DNA of 53,481 nt from Pyrinomonadaceae bacterium (GCA_023717605.1 JAMQPH010000719.1:1-53481), one strand, 5' to 3'. Numbered from the stretch's first letter, positions 6,154 through 16,328 are shown. Notes: a model not told the origin generated them from the letters alone. Numbers and translations: made by a program.

Positions 6154-8383
6154 CCACGGTCTCCTCCTGGTGAGGCACCGGGAATCTCGCTGTCATACAA
6201 GCACCACCTTCGGGATTATTGCCTGCGATCAGCTTGCCCCCATGCTCGCCCATAATTCTATCCGCTATTGCAAGTCCCAGTCCGGTGCCCCCCCGGCGCT
6301 TTGAAAAGAAGGGTTCGAACATTTTTGATCGATCCTCTTCAAGGATCCCCGGGCCGCAATCCTTCACAGAGTAGTCAATCCAGGTCTGCATAGCCTCATG
6401 CACCAAGCAAGCTTCGACTCTTACTGCTGCCCCCGACGGCGAGTGCTGGATTGCGTTTTCAATCAGATTCACAAAGACCTTTGACAACCTTCTGCGATCA
6501 ACCATCAACTTCGGCAGTGGATTCGTAATATTATTCACCAGGCTTACTTGAGCAACCTCCGCGGCTGGTAAGCAGGAGCGCAGCGATTTCGCGATGACAT
6601 CGTCGACGGACATTTTAAAGAAGTCTCCTTTGAACGGCTTGCCATATTCAAGAAGTTCTTCCATGAGAACTGTGAGCCGTCCCACCTCGTCCCGGAGCAC
6701 GTCCGTGTACCTGAGATACTCTGTCCGGTCGGCAAAGCGGGTTTCGAATGCGTCCAGGATTGAAGATATGCCGAACAAGGGATTCCTAACTTCGTGTGCG
6801 ACCCCAGCCACCAGAGACCCGAGCAGAGACATCATTTCGCCCTGACGCAGCGAGGCCTCGAGTTCGGTTCTCTTGGTAATATCCTGGGCGATGAGGATCG
6901 CCCGTTCCCCAACTGAGCCGAATTCGTGAATCAGAGACAGCGTTATTGCCCAAGTCTTGCCAGTTGCTTCGTCTTTGACCTCAGCTGAACTGGAACCACC
7001 GTTTGCCCGGATCGCTTTGATGAGTTCTGAAGATTTCTTCCACGGCTGACTGCCCTCCAACTCGGCGATGTTGCGACCGACAATCTGTTCTGCGTTCACT
7101 CCCGCTATCTCCTCGGCCACCTGGTTTAGCCGCTTAATGCGACCCTCCAGGTCAATGATTAGAACCGGGAATTCGATAGCATTGAATGTCTGGCGCCATT
7201 CCATTGCAGACTGCTGAAGAGAAGCATGTAAGCTTAGCTGTTTCTCATCCAGTAGTTTCCGCTCGCTTACGTCGTTAGCGATCACCAGCCGGGCCGCGCT
7301 CCCGTTGAAGGTCAGAGGATGAGAGGTCATTTCGACATAGATGATGCTGTTATCTTTCCGACGGTGACGCCAGGGACTGGAAATCAGCGGTTCGTTAATA
7401 CCAGTCGGAGTTTTAATTAGGAGGGCCGGGGTATCCGCGGTCGAGCGAATGTCTGCGATGGTCATCGACAGAAACTCCTCCCGATCATACCCATAGGTCA
7501 GGATAGCGGCTTCGTTTACCGCAAGAAATGCAAGAGTCAGTTCGTCGTAAACGAATATCGGTTGCGGAGTAGATTCAAACAACAGCCGGTAACGCTCGTC
7601 GGAGTCGCGCAGGGCAAGCTCGATCTGCTTCCGGTCGGTGATGTCGCGAGCGACGCCGCGAAGACCTATTGTGTCGCCTTTTCTATCCTTGGTGGGAGAG
7701 GTGACGATTTCGAGCCACCGCTCTCGACCGTTGGCGTCTTCAGTCCGGAACTGGAGATTGCCGTCCGGCTCAAGTTGCCTGAACGTCCCCGTTTGATCGG
7801 AGTCTCGAGGATCGATCTTGAATGCCTCAGTGAAGCGAGTGCCCAGCAACTCTTCCGGTCCGACGCCGAGAAAGTGGGCTCCCGCCGCATTAATTCCCGT
7901 CAAGCGCCCTTTCATGTCTTGGGTGAAAATAATGTCACTGGCTTGCTCGACCAGATCACGATAATTGGCCTCGAGGTTTGAACGTTCCAGTAATCTCGAA
8001 ACCTTTGCAATTAGGCGCGTTGAGTCAAAAGGCAGTTCAAGATAATCGTCGGCGCCTGATTCAAGCCCCTCAATAACACTTTCGGTGTCCCGTCGATGGG
8101 CGCTTGCCAGCAGGATCGGAATTGAGCGCAGTTCTGAGTCCTGTCGAATAAGCCGGCAAAACTCTATTCCATTTAACCGAGGCATGGAGACGTCGCTAAT
8201 GACGAGGTCCGGACGGTTGCCCTTGGCGACGTCGAACGCCTCCTGTCCGTCGGCCGCAGTGATTACTGCATAGCCGGCCTTACGTAATAGGTTCTCCATC
8301 AACCACAACTGTTCGGGTATGTCGTTGACTATCAGCACCGTGTCTTCGCGGTGCCCATTATTGGAATAGTGTACCCGACGCAT
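6146..8383 (-). CDS. Receiver-PAS-PAS-PAS histidine kinase
   Basis: A 745-residue soluble hybrid kinase with no membrane segment. The order is an N-terminal receiver (about 15-130, phospho-acceptor D64), three PAS domains (about 135-255, 260-380, 395-510), a HisKA dimerisation domain with H530 in GVAHEVRNP, and a HATPase domain with the N, G1 (KDCGPGI) and G2 (GGTGLGLAIADRIMGEHGG) boxes. The C-terminal NtrC gene overlaps it, so this is its likely cognate kinase. PrsK kinases of known PEP-CTERM systems are usually membrane proteins; this one senses through PAS domains in the cytosol and may itself be controlled by phosphorylation of its receiver. Confidence 0.9.
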   Translation of the reverse strand: MRRVHYSNNGHREDTVLIVNDIPEQLWLMENLLRKAGYAVITAADGQEAFDVAKGNRPDLVISDVSMPRLNGIEFCRLIRQDSELRSIPILLASAHRRDTESVIEGLESGADDYLELPFDSTRLIAKVSRLLERSNLEANYRDLVEQASDIIFTQDMKGRLTGINAAGAHFLGVGPEELLGTRFTEAFKIDPRDSDQTGTFRQLEPDGNLQFRTEDANGRERWLEIVTSPTKDRKGDTIGLRGVARDITDRKQIELALRDSDERYRLLFESTPQPIFVYDELTLAFLAVNEAAILTYGYDREEFLSMTIADIRSTADTPALLIKTPTGINEPLISSPWRHRRKDNSIIYVEMTSHPLTFNGSAARLVIANDVSERKLLDEKQLSLHASLQQSAMEWRQTFNAIEFPVLIIDLEGRIKRLNQVAEEIAGVNAEQIVGRNIAELEGSQPWKKSSELIKAIRANGGSSSAEVKDEATGKTWAITLSLIHEFGSVGERAILIAQDITKRTELEASLRQGEMMSLLGSLVAGVAHEVRNPLFGISSILDAFETRFADRTEYLRYTDVLRDEVGRLTVLMEELLEYGKPFKGDFFKMSVDDVIAKSLRSCLPAAEVAQVSLVNNITNPLPKLMVDRRRLSKVFVNLIENAIQHSPSGAAVRVEACLVHEAMQTWIDYSVKDCGPGILEEDRSKMFEPFFSKRRGGTGLGLAIADRIMGEHGGKLIAGNNPEGGACMTARFPVPHQEETVDV

Positions 8384-8848
8384 CGACGGTATTTACCCCG
8401 GTCGCTTATCGTTTTTAAGATTAGACAAAACTAGAGAATCAAGCTCTAGAGTGCGGAGGGTTGTAGTTCTCGAGCCTATCCTGGGCGAGAAAAATCAACC
8501 CGAACTGATTGGGTTTTTCGACGGCGAAAATTATAGCACACGCCGTTCTGACCGAACCAAGGAGTTTTTGACGAGAGGCACCCCTCCCGCAGAACCCAGG
8601 CGATCGGCTCGCTTTTTCCAAATTGGTCCGCTATCTCTTAGCAGTTCTATTAGAGGTCTTTTTCCGGCATTGGGTTCAACTATTATTGCGTTTTGGTAAT
8701 ATTCACCATTAGAGGCTATTCACCCTCCAATCCTCCGAGGTCTGATGTCCTGAAGAAAAACCACTTGACGCCGGGTGCGTTCGTCGGTAGGTTGCGAAGA
8801 ATTCAATGGTGGTTTCATCAAAAAACGGTGCGTCTATAGGTGGTGCAA
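8384..8848. other. Intergenic region upstream of the kinase operon and of the cupin gene
   Basis: These 465 bases lie between divergent transcription units. I see no gene-like frame, RNA gene or repeat here. Promoters for both directions must lie in it; none matches a consensus well enough to call. Confidence 0.5.
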
Positions 8849-9220
8849 ATGAACGATGATTTGGAAACATCCGATCGATTTGACCGGCGCCCCTGGGGCA
8901 CTTTTACGGTGCTCGATGAGGGCAAAGACTTCAAGGTCAAGCGAATCGAAGTCTTGCCTGGCAAACGATTGAGTTATCAGAAGCACTCACAGAGAGCTGA
9001 GCACTGGGTCGTGGTGCAGGGAACGGCAAAGGTGACGCTTGACGATCAGGAGTTAGTTGTTCGCCCCGGTGAGGCGATTGACATCGCTATTGGTGCTGCA
9101 CACCGCGTAGAAAACCCTGGCGAGGAGAACCTTCTGTTCATCGAAGTTCAACGAGGCGCTTATCTTGGTGAGGACGACATCGTACGTTTGCAGGACGACT
9201 TCGGCCGAACAGGTGCATAG
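8849..9220 (+). CDS. Cupin, mannose-6-phosphate isomerase type II C-terminal domain
   Basis: A 123-residue single-domain cupin. It begins with the typical RPWGTFTVLDEG and has the two cupin motifs (GKRLSYQKHSQRAEHW with the metal His/Glu set, then PGEAIDIAIGAAHRVEN). This is the domain that in ManC/AlgA forms the isomerase half. Here it stands alone without the nucleotidyltransferase half, as in many genomes. It probably interconverts fructose-6-phosphate and mannose-6-phosphate or a related sugar phosphate. The ATG at 8849 was chosen because AGGTGG lies five bases before it; two upstream GTG codons are in frame. Confidence 0.85.
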   Translation: MNDDLETSDRFDRRPWGTFTVLDEGKDFKVKRIEVLPGKRLSYQKHSQRAEHWVVVQGTAKVTLDDQELVVRPGEAIDIAIGAAHRVENPGEENLLFIEVQRGAYLGEDDIVRLQDDFGRTGA

Positions 9221-9280
9221 TTCGCTATCGGAATGCTCAATTCATGACTGCTCCTGATAACCGCTTGCCGCTTGACCACA

Positions 9281-9769
9281 ATGCTTCCACAAGGCCTTAC
9301 GCACCTCACCATTCGCCCAGCCAGCAATGATGATCTAAAGCCAATAGTGAAACTCGTTTTCGGCGTTCTGAGAGAGTTTGGTTTACAGCCGGATCCCAAT
9401 GTAACAGACGCGGATTTACAGGATATCGAGGGCAACTATCTGCAACGCGGCGGGTTCTTCGAGGTAATCGAGGATCCGGATGGCAATCTCATGGGTAGTG
9501 TAGGGGTCTTCGCAATCGACGAGGACACTTGCGAGCTTCGCAAGATGTACTTCGTTCAGAAAATTCGTGGTTTGGGTTTGGGCAGTTACGTACTTCAGCG
9601 CGCCATCAATCAGGCGAAAGAGTTGGGTTTTAAACGAATGGTCCTGGAGACGTCCAGCAAACTGGCAGCCGCCAACCGGCTTTACCTACGTTTCGGTTTT
9701 CAGCCATTCGCTGCCAGTCATCTGGCGCCGAGAGCTGATCAGTCGTACAGCCTTGACCTCACAAAGTAG
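9281..9769 (+). CDS. GNAT family N-acetyltransferase
   Basis: A 162-residue acetyltransferase. It begins with LTIRPASNDDLKPIVKLV and has the acetyl-CoA-binding motif with the R/Q-x-x-G-x-G/A pattern (QKIRGLGLGSYVL). The C-terminal strand follows with ETSSKLAAANRLYLRFGFQP. The substrate cannot be told from sequence. The ATG at 9281 is preferred over an in-frame TTG nine bases earlier; neither has a strong ribosome site. It lies 60 bases after the cupin gene and could share its transcript. Confidence 0.85.
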   Translation: MLPQGLTHLTIRPASNDDLKPIVKLVFGVLREFGLQPDPNVTDADLQDIEGNYLQRGGFFEVIEDPDGNLMGSVGVFAIDEDTCELRKMYFVQKIRGLGLGSYVLQRAINQAKELGFKRMVLETSSKLAAANRLYLRFGFQPFAASHLAPRADQSYSLDLTK

Positions 9770-10117
9770 ACATTCTGAGACGAACGGATTAGTTGGGGCT
9801 GCTAATAAACAAACAGCGCAATGCAAGAGGGGATCACCCTGAAACATTGCGCCGTTGCTTTAACCCGATGTCGCACGTTGGTACCCACGCGCATCAGTCA
9901 AGTCTATGCGTCGCATTTTAGTGAGCAACACGATCCACGTCAACAAACGAGTGGGAAATAAAACACATGAGCTCTTCGACATTGAACAAAACTTTTTAGC
10001 GATGCATTGCGTAGAGTTTGGACGCGCAGGAGACTGAACTTAAACCAAGGGCAGCACCCCGCGGGCCTCGGGTGGAAGATTCATGGCAGAACTCTTGAAG
10101 ATAAACGAGCCGTACAA
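9770..10117. other. Intergenic region with a short inverted repeat
   Basis: No gene is supported here. An 8-bp perfect inverted repeat (GCGCAATG at 9816-9823 and CATTGCGC at 9845-9852, 21-base loop) follows the acetyltransferase gene and may act as a weak terminator. Confidence 0.4.
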
Positions 10118-11557
10118 ATGGCAGAAGCCAGGCCAGTAGACCACGCCGGGGAAGCCGCGACACCTGAGCCGCAGGGATTTTGGAACGCTATCCGTGAGTC
10201 TTTGCGGGGCACTCACCGCGACTACACTAAAGGGCCGATCGGTCGCTCCATCATCCTGCTCGCGATACCGATGGTACTGGAGATGCTGATGGAGAGCGTC
10301 TTTGCCGTCGCAGACATCTATTGGGTAGCGCATCTCAAGAACGCCGACGCGGTGGCTACTGTAGGTTTGACTGAGTCGATGCTCACAATGATCTATACGG
10401 TCGCTATCGGTCTGGGAATTGGGGCCACGGCGACAATTGCGCGGCGCATCGGCGAACGTAATCCTGAAGGCGCGGCGCGAGCTGCAGTACAGGTGATCTG
10501 GCTGGGACTTATTGTTTCCGCTGTCATCGGGACCGCGGGCGTGATTCTCGCGCCGAGGTTGCTGGCGCTGATGGGTGGATCACCATGGGTTGTAGAACAA
10601 GGCGCAGGTTTCACGCGAGTCATGTTCGCGGGTAATGCCTCGATCGTCCTGCTATTCCTGATCAATGCCATTTTCCGCGGTGCCGGTGATGCCGCCATCG
10701 CCATGCGTGTGCTCTGGCTGGCAAACCTCATCAACATCATTCTCGGTCCCTGTTTCATCTTTGGTTGGGGTCCGTTTCCGGAACTCGGAGTGATGGGAGC
10801 CGCCGTGGCGACGACGATTGGTCGCAGCACTGGCGTGCTCTACGCCTTAAGCAGACTGGTTCGTTCGGGTGGACGGTTCGATATCAAACGGGAGCATGTG
10901 AAACTTGATCCGGCGATCATGGTGCGGCTGATTCGACTCTCAGCTACCGCCACTTTCCAGGTATTCATTGGGATGGCAAGCTGGATTGGGTTGGTTTTTA
11001 CGATCGCGAGATTCGGCAGCAATGCTCTGGCTGGTTACACAATCGGCATCCGGGTAATCATCTTTGCCCTCTTGCCTTCCTGGGGTATGGCTAACGCCTC
11101 TGCCACGATGGTGGGCCAGGCGCTGGGAGCAAAGAAACCAGAACGAGCCGAGAAAGCAGTTTGGCGCGCTGGGTTCTACAATATGATTTGCCTAGGCATT
11201 GTAGGTCTCATGTTTGTGTTGTTCGCCCGGCAGATCATTGGTTTGTTCACAGATGATCCAAACGTGGTGCCCTATGGCGTGGATTGCCTTCGCATAGTTT
11301 CCTATGGCTTTCTTTTCTACGCCTATGGGATGGTAATCACGCAATCGTTCAACGGGGCGGGCGACCCCTGGACACCCACAATTATCAATCTCTTTGTCTT
11401 TTGGTTGCTTGAACTGCCGCTGGCTTACACCCTGGCAATCGTTCTGGGTCTTGGCCCCCGCGGAGTGTTCCTGGCGATCATGGTTGCGTTCTCAACTCTG
11501 GCCTTTGTGAGCGTCTTGGTTTTTCGCCAGGGAAAATGGAAGACCCGCGTTGTCTGA
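10118..11557 (+). CDS. MATE family multidrug/cation efflux protein
   Basis: A 479-residue inner-membrane protein with about 12 hydrophobic helices and the two-fold MATE repeat. The first half begins GRSIILLAIPMVLEMLMESVFAVADIYWV, the classic first-helix pattern. The gene family exports drugs or metabolites in exchange for Na+ or H+. A cytosolic leader of about 55 residues precedes the first helix. An open frame continues upstream to a TTG at 10007, but the ATG at 10118 fits family length better. The gene stands alone on the plus strand. Confidence 0.9.
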   Translation: MAEARPVDHAGEAATPEPQGFWNAIRESLRGTHRDYTKGPIGRSIILLAIPMVLEMLMESVFAVADIYWVAHLKNADAVATVGLTESMLTMIYTVAIGLGIGATATIARRIGERNPEGAARAAVQVIWLGLIVSAVIGTAGVILAPRLLALMGGSPWVVEQGAGFTRVMFAGNASIVLLFLINAIFRGAGDAAIAMRVLWLANLINIILGPCFIFGWGPFPELGVMGAAVATTIGRSTGVLYALSRLVRSGGRFDIKREHVKLDPAIMVRLIRLSATATFQVFIGMASWIGLVFTIARFGSNALAGYTIGIRVIIFALLPSWGMANASATMVGQALGAKKPERAEKAVWRAGFYNMICLGIVGLMFVLFARQIIGLFTDDPNVVPYGVDCLRIVSYGFLFYAYGMVITQSFNGAGDPWTPTIINLFVFWLLELPLAYTLAIVLGLGPRGVFLAIMVAFSTLAFVSVLVFRQGKWKTRVV

Positions 11558-11713
11558 TTACTCCCGGCCGCCTCGTCACTTCGCAGGGCCGTCTCATCAC
11601 AATTGCCTCCCATCGACTGGCAGCTTCAACTATTCAGTCAGTCAATTATTCTCAAATACTTGACCTGAACCGAATCTCGCGAGAGACGTAGTTCGAAGGA
11701 GAGTGATTCTCAA

Positions 11714-12646
11714 ATGAAAATAGCACTCTGGCTAACGGTGTGCGTGTCAGTGGTTGGGCTCAACACGACGGCACAGCAGCCTGAACCTGCGCCCGCGTTG
11801 CAAGTAGTAGTAGATACCGAGCGATCGTTTGCCCGGACGTCGGCAGAGCGAGGAATACGCGAATCATTTCTGGCTTACATCGCTGATGACGGGCTGTTGT
11901 TCCGACCCGGCGCCGTAAACGGGAAGAAGTGGATGCTTGAGCATCCTGTTCCGCCAACACAAAAGCGGCCATTGCTTTCATGGCAGCCGGCGTTTGCCGA
12001 CATCGCTCAAGCTGGGGATCTCGGCTACACCTTTGGGCCGTGGGAATTTAAAGAAGACATCACTGATGAAAAGCCGGTGGGTTACGGTCACTTCGTCACG
12101 GTTTGGAAAAAGCAAACCGATGGCTCCTGGAAATTTGCGGCCGATCTCGGGATTAGCCATGCTGCCCCAAAGGATCCAAAAGTCGATTGGCAGCCGTCGA
12201 CTAACTACAAAGTGAAGTCGTGGAAGGCAACGGATAAAACTGATCCCAACTCGACTCGCGCCGGCCTGCTGAGTCGTGAGCGCCAGTTCTCAAAAGCCTC
12301 AACGACAGATGGTCCGGTTAAGGCGTACGCCTCTTACTCCGCGCCGGATCTAAGGTTGTTCCGTGAAAACAGCTACCCTTTCGAGGGGATCGCGGCAAGC
12401 ACTCAGGCATTAGCAGCGAAGATTTCCAATGGCCACCTGCTGACCTGGCAACCGTTAAGTGCGGATGTTTCGCAGTCGGAAGATTTGGGTTACACGCATG
12501 GTACTTACATTCTTAGCAGCAAGCAGGACCCTGGCAAGATCATCGAGCGAGGAAGTTACGTCAGGATTTGGAAAAAGCAGAATGGAGTCTGGAAGTTAGT
12601 GCTGGACGTTACCAACGTGTGGCCGCCAGCGAATCAGCCCGGGTGA
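11714..12646 (+). CDS. Secreted protein with two tandem NTF2/SnoaL-like (DUF4440-type) domains
   Basis: A 310-residue exported protein with a signal peptide at about 1-21 (cleavage near TTAQQ). It contains two copies of the same domain, at about 35-150 and 180-300. Both share DLGYT(F/H)G and the terminal pattern VWKKQ-DGSWKFAADLG / IWKKQNGVWKLVLDV. This is the cone-shaped NTF2-like fold, often a small-molecule-binding or enzyme scaffold. No catalytic set is obvious. The ribosome site (AAGGAG) supports the start. A repeat array follows directly downstream. Confidence 0.75.
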   Translation: MKIALWLTVCVSVVGLNTTAQQPEPAPALQVVVDTERSFARTSAERGIRESFLAYIADDGLLFRPGAVNGKKWMLEHPVPPTQKRPLLSWQPAFADIAQAGDLGYTFGPWEFKEDITDEKPVGYGHFVTVWKKQTDGSWKFAADLGISHAAPKDPKVDWQPSTNYKVKSWKATDKTDPNSTRAGLLSRERQFSKASTTDGPVKAYASYSAPDLRLFRENSYPFEGIAASTQALAAKISNGHLLTWQPLSADVSQSEDLGYTHGTYILSSKQDPGKIIERGSYVRIWKKQNGVWKLVLDVTNVWPPANQPG

Positions 12647-12675
12647 TCTCCAGCGCTCAGCCCGAGCAGGGGCGG

Positions 12676-12876
12676 CTCAACTCACAGAACCATTTGCGGT
12701 AGCCAGTGGATCCCAGCACTCATCATGAGCATGAGCAGGACCAGAACCGTTTGCGTAGCCAGCGGAAACCTCGCACTCAAAGGGATGTATTACACTCAAC
12801 ATACTCATGTTGAGTGGCTCCTGTTCTTGCTGAGTGCTGGGTCCATTGGCTACCGCAAATGGTTCTGTGGGTTGAG
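12676..12876. repeat. Inverted ~47-bp repeats of a dispersed family (core CAGAACCATTTGCGG)
   Basis: The left copy at 12676-12722 and the right copy at 12831-12876 are reverse complements with only a few mismatches. Both contain the core CAGAACCATTTGCGGTAGCC. A more degenerate direct copy lies at about 12741-12765, and part of another inverted unit follows to about 12905. The same core recurs seven times, degenerate, at 17957-18430. The array sits about 150 bases 3' of the first TonB receptor gene. Confidence 0.85.
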
Positions 12877-12940
12877 TGGCCCCCCTATTCTTGCTAAGTG
12901 CTGGCGAGCGGTTAGGAACAGAACTCTTAGGGATGAATGT

Positions 12941-13001
12941 TTTGGAGTGCGGCCGACTGGCGTAAGCGCGACGCTGCTTCGCTCTGTCGGCGCACTCCAA
13001 A
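12941..13001. repeat. Long palindrome just 3' of the first TonB receptor gene
   Basis: The arms TTTGGAGTGCG(G)CCGAC at 12941-12957 and its complement at 12986-13001 differ by one extra base and enclose a 28-base loop. It begins 25 bases after the receptor stop codon, where it could end transcription or protect the 3' end. It is unrelated to the CCATTTGCGG family next to it and looks like a dispersed palindromic element. Confidence 0.75.
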
Positions 13002-13025
13002 TTTCAGTGGCTGCCTACAGTCGCC

Positions 13026-16000
13026 TTAGAAAACATATCTTACTCCAACGACGACGCGCCGGTTTCCACCGTTCGTGCTCCACTGATTCAGAAACGCAGC
13101 ATTGGCTGCGCCGCTGGTGGAAAATGCCCGACCGTCCGGTATTCCGAAATTACGTGTGTTGGTGGCATTGAAGAAATCGGCCCGTAGTTGGAGCCTTTGA
13201 TTCTCACCAAGACGAGTATTTTTCATTACACCGAAGTCGATGTTGTTTATGCCATCGGCGCGCAGGATGTTGCGACCCGCATTGCCTACACGTTCTCCGA
13301 ACGCTGCCCCTCTTAATGGCTGGAAGAGAGTGTTCCTCAACGCGTAGATCTCCTCAATCGACATTCCGGAAATATCCAGGGTCGTGATCACGTTGGGGCG
13401 AATCGCATCGCCGACGAGGCCGGCGATGCCACTCAAAGCGCCCGTTGGGTCAGAGCCATTCAAGACCGTAAACGGGGCGCCGCTCTGGAAAGTAAAGAAT
13501 GAGTTAATCTGCCAGCCGCCCAGAACGTGTCCCTTAATTCCACTCTGGTTCTGGAAGAAAGGTAATTCATAAACGACATTGCCGCTGAAGCGGTGCGGCC
13601 GGTCGTAAGTGGAACGTGCCCGATCGGCTCGGCGGTTAAAGGAGTCTTGCGAGACGGCGACTTCGCCGCTGGACGGATTGAAAATCTCAGAGGCGTCGTC
13701 AATGAAAGAGCTCCAGGTGTAGTAGAGACCGGAGCTGAAGCCACGGCTCAATCGCTTATCGAAACTGACCTGCATCGAGTGGTAGGTCGAAGAGCCGGAA
13801 TTTGCGCGCAACCGGATCACGTTCTGAGAGGGGTTGACCCTGACTGTTGAAAATGGCAGCCGGGGATTCCCGTCCAGCGTTTGAAATAAGCCGGTCCCCT
13901 TTGAACCCACATAGCCGACACGCAGGACCATGTCCCGCGAGAGCTCGCGCTGCGCCTCGAAGCTAAAAGAATCGTACGTCGGCGCGTGAAAATCTCCGGA
14001 CACGACCGTGCGCGCGAAAGCGTCGGGGTTAATCGGAGGACTATTCAAGTTAGCGAAGGCACTCGAGACGCCGTTACTGGCCGTACCCTCACCAGGGAGA
14101 ATGATCGGCGCAGTCGGCGAGATGAACGCTGCCACGAATGGGAAAGCGCTCCAGATATTCAGCGCGATGTTGGTAAATGCATAGTCATTCGTGCGGGAGT
14201 AACCACCACGAAGCACTAGTTTGTCGCCACCCGTTAGAAAGCCGGCGATCCCATCAGTGCCGGTCCGGAGGTTCCAGTTAAAACCAATGCGCGGCTGGAA
14301 ATTATTCTTATCGCGCTCGGGAATTGGCCCGACTCTGAAGCGCGGATCATTGCCCGCGGCAGCCAGAACCGGAGCATTAAAGTCAACTAGATCCGAGATC
14401 GGTTGGCCTGGATTCTCATAGCGGAGTCCGTAGGTCAAGGTGAAGTTAGGCCTGACCTTCCACTCATCCTGGCCGTAGAAGAAGAAGTCGTGCCAGTCAA
14501 GATGGAGAACTCGCGCCACACCCTGCAGATCCTTGTTAATCGTGGACGACTGGGCCACGTCGTTCACAAAACGATTCAAGCTGGAGTACTGCAATCTTCC
14601 CCGGGTCGTAGGTTTGAACAGCTGGGCCAACTGATTGCGACGAATATCGAAACCAAATTTGAAGGCATGGCTGCCCGAGGTGTATGAGAGGTTGTCTTGC
14701 ATCTGGTAAGTGTTCCGGAACGAGAACTGAGCCAGATTGACACCAAGTCCGATGCCGGTGCGGTCAGGAGCAGCGTTGAAGCCAACCAGGCCCAGTTCGG
14801 TGATCTCAATCGAGGGAATGAGTTCTGCGCTGGGATCCAGGGCCTGAGTATTTGAGGCTGCTCGCAGATAAGCTCCGCGCAATTCATTTATGAGTTTGGG
14901 TGTAAACACGCTGGTTAGCTGCATGTTTACGCCTTGGTTGCGGGCCACCTGTTTTGATGAGAATCCCGGCGGTGTGACCTGTGATCCGATTCCGTTGGTG
15001 TCACCGTCCTGATAGATATAGCGACCGTTGAGACTGTGTTTGTCGCTGAGCCGATGATCGACACGGAACGAAGTTTGCCAATCGTCAAAGGAGAATGATG
15101 TGGCACCTGTCAAGGAACCGAGAGGCACGTTAAAGGTTTGTCCGTTGGTGATGAACGACGCGGAGGTTCCGATTGGTGTCTGTGCGGCGGGAAGAAACCT
15201 CAACAAAGCTGCGACCTGCGGCCGATTGCCAACGGCATTCAGAAGAACCTGACGGCCTGCTTCTGTGGGCGCGCCTGTGAGGGTGGCGCCTGTACCAAGT
15301 TGGCGGTCATACCAACGCTGGAGGGAGAAAAAGAAAAAGGTGCGATCTTTCCCGCTAATGTAAGACCGTCCGCCTTCGCCGAAGCGCGGCAGGTGCAGCG
15401 GTCCACCAATCGTTCCGCCCACCTGGTTTTCAACGCGAAACGGAGAGTGTCGCAGGGACGGGTCAGTCGCATTGGGGGTGCAAAATCCGGCCGCCTTGTT
15501 CGTGTTACTGCAAGAGTTCAGAGCGTTGCCGTTGTAAAACCAGAAAGCAGAACCGTGATAGCCGTTGGTACCACTTTTCGTTATGGCGTTAAATACTGAG
15601 CTCCCATTTCTTCCATACTCCGCGGTGAACTGGTTGGTCAGCAGTCTTACTTCCTGGATAAGGTCCGGATTGTTAAGCGGCACTGAAGCTCCGGCGACTC
15701 CGAAGTCGTTGTTATCCTGACCGTCAATCATGAAATTGTTCGAGCGAATCCGGCCACCGTTTGCCGAATAACTAACGCCTGAGGTGGCGCCCGCACCGCC
15801 GCCGGCGAAGTTGGTCTGTCCAGCTCCTAACTGGCTAACGCCGGCAGCCGAAAGAGCGACGTTGTAGACGTTCCGATTCGTGGAGAGCGGCAGCTCGGAA
15901 ATGCGCCGCGAGTCAAACCGGACGCCCACCTCCGCAGTAGTCGTATTTAACAGAGATGCATTCTCTACAACACTAACTGACGCTTGAACGTCCCCGGGTT

Positions 16001-16328
16001 TCAACGAAGCATCAATCACGGCGTTCTGGTTTAGAGCCAGCGTAATTCCTGACTGCTCATATTTCCCGAAGCCCTGGGCCTCGATAGTCAATTCATAGTT
16101 ACCGACGGGCACATTATTAAAGCGATAGCGGCCCTCGTCGTCGGAATCCGTCGTTCGCGAATCATTAGTTTGTACGTTTCGCAGTGTCACCTTGGCTTTG
16201 GGTATGATCGCTTCCTTCTCATCTCTGACTTCACCCAGGATGGATCCACTCGTCTGAGCAAAGACTGAAACTGACGTACAAACAAAGAGTGCCATCAACA
16301 GCACCAGGAATCTCACTGTCTTACACAT
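13026..16328 (-). CDS. Oar-like TonB-dependent outer-membrane receptor with N-terminal carboxypeptidase-regulatory domain
   Basis: A 1100-residue protein. The signal peptide covers about 1-25 (cut near VFAQTSG). A CarboxypepD_reg beta-sandwich lies at about 27-110 (GSILGEVRDEKEAIIPKAKV). The plug domain follows at about 115-250 with FMIDGQDNNDFG and QFTAEYGRNGSSVFNAITKSG, then a large beta-barrel ending in the outer-membrane signature VVGVRYVF with terminal Phe. It matches the Oar/TonB family that is greatly expanded in Acidobacteria and imports or binds oligosaccharides, peptides or siderophores; the ligand is unknown. The start is supported by AAGGAGAG. A second receptor of the same type lies 2.2 kb away on the same strand, with a secreted hydrolase between them. 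Confidence 0.92.
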   Translation of the reverse strand: MCKTVRFLVLLMALFVCTSVSVFAQTSGSILGEVRDEKEAIIPKAKVTLRNVQTNDSRTTDSDDEGRYRFNNVPVGNYELTIEAQGFGKYEQSGITLALNQNAVIDASLKPGDVQASVSVVENASLLNTTTAEVGVRFDSRRISELPLSTNRNVYNVALSAAGVSQLGAGQTNFAGGGAGATSGVSYSANGGRIRSNNFMIDGQDNNDFGVAGASVPLNNPDLIQEVRLLTNQFTAEYGRNGSSVFNAITKSGTNGYHGSAFWFYNGNALNSCSNTNKAAGFCTPNATDPSLRHSPFRVENQVGGTIGGPLHLPRFGEGGRSYISGKDRTFFFFSLQRWYDRQLGTGATLTGAPTEAGRQVLLNAVGNRPQVAALLRFLPAAQTPIGTSASFITNGQTFNVPLGSLTGATSFSFDDWQTSFRVDHRLSDKHSLNGRYIYQDGDTNGIGSQVTPPGFSSKQVARNQGVNMQLTSVFTPKLINELRGAYLRAASNTQALDPSAELIPSIEITELGLVGFNAAPDRTGIGLGVNLAQFSFRNTYQMQDNLSYTSGSHAFKFGFDIRRNQLAQLFKPTTRGRLQYSSLNRFVNDVAQSSTINKDLQGVARVLHLDWHDFFFYGQDEWKVRPNFTLTYGLRYENPGQPISDLVDFNAPVLAAAGNDPRFRVGPIPERDKNNFQPRIGFNWNLRTGTDGIAGFLTGGDKLVLRGGYSRTNDYAFTNIALNIWSAFPFVAAFISPTAPIILPGEGTASNGVSSAFANLNSPPINPDAFARTVVSGDFHAPTYDSFSFEAQRELSRDMVLRVGYVGSKGTGLFQTLDGNPRLPFSTVRVNPSQNVIRLRANSGSSTYHSMQVSFDKRLSRGFSSGLYYTWSSFIDDASEIFNPSSGEVAVSQDSFNRRADRARSTYDRPHRFSGNVVYELPFFQNQSGIKGHVLGGWQINSFFTFQSGAPFTVLNGSDPTGALSGIAGLVGDAIRPNVITTLDISGMSIEEIYALRNTLFQPLRGAAFGERVGNAGRNILRADGINNIDFGVMKNTRLGENQRLQLRADFFNATNTRNFGIPDGRAFSTSGAANAAFLNQWSTNGGNRRVVVGVRYVF

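Noticed and set aside
12725-13171. Plus-strand open frame of 148 codons across the repeat region
   Set aside because: It runs through inverted repeats and the end of the receptor gene, with no ribosome site or recognisable domain.
15138-15599. Plus-strand frame of 153 codons within the first TonB receptor gene
   Set aside because: Antisense to the plug/barrel coding sequence and without family features.
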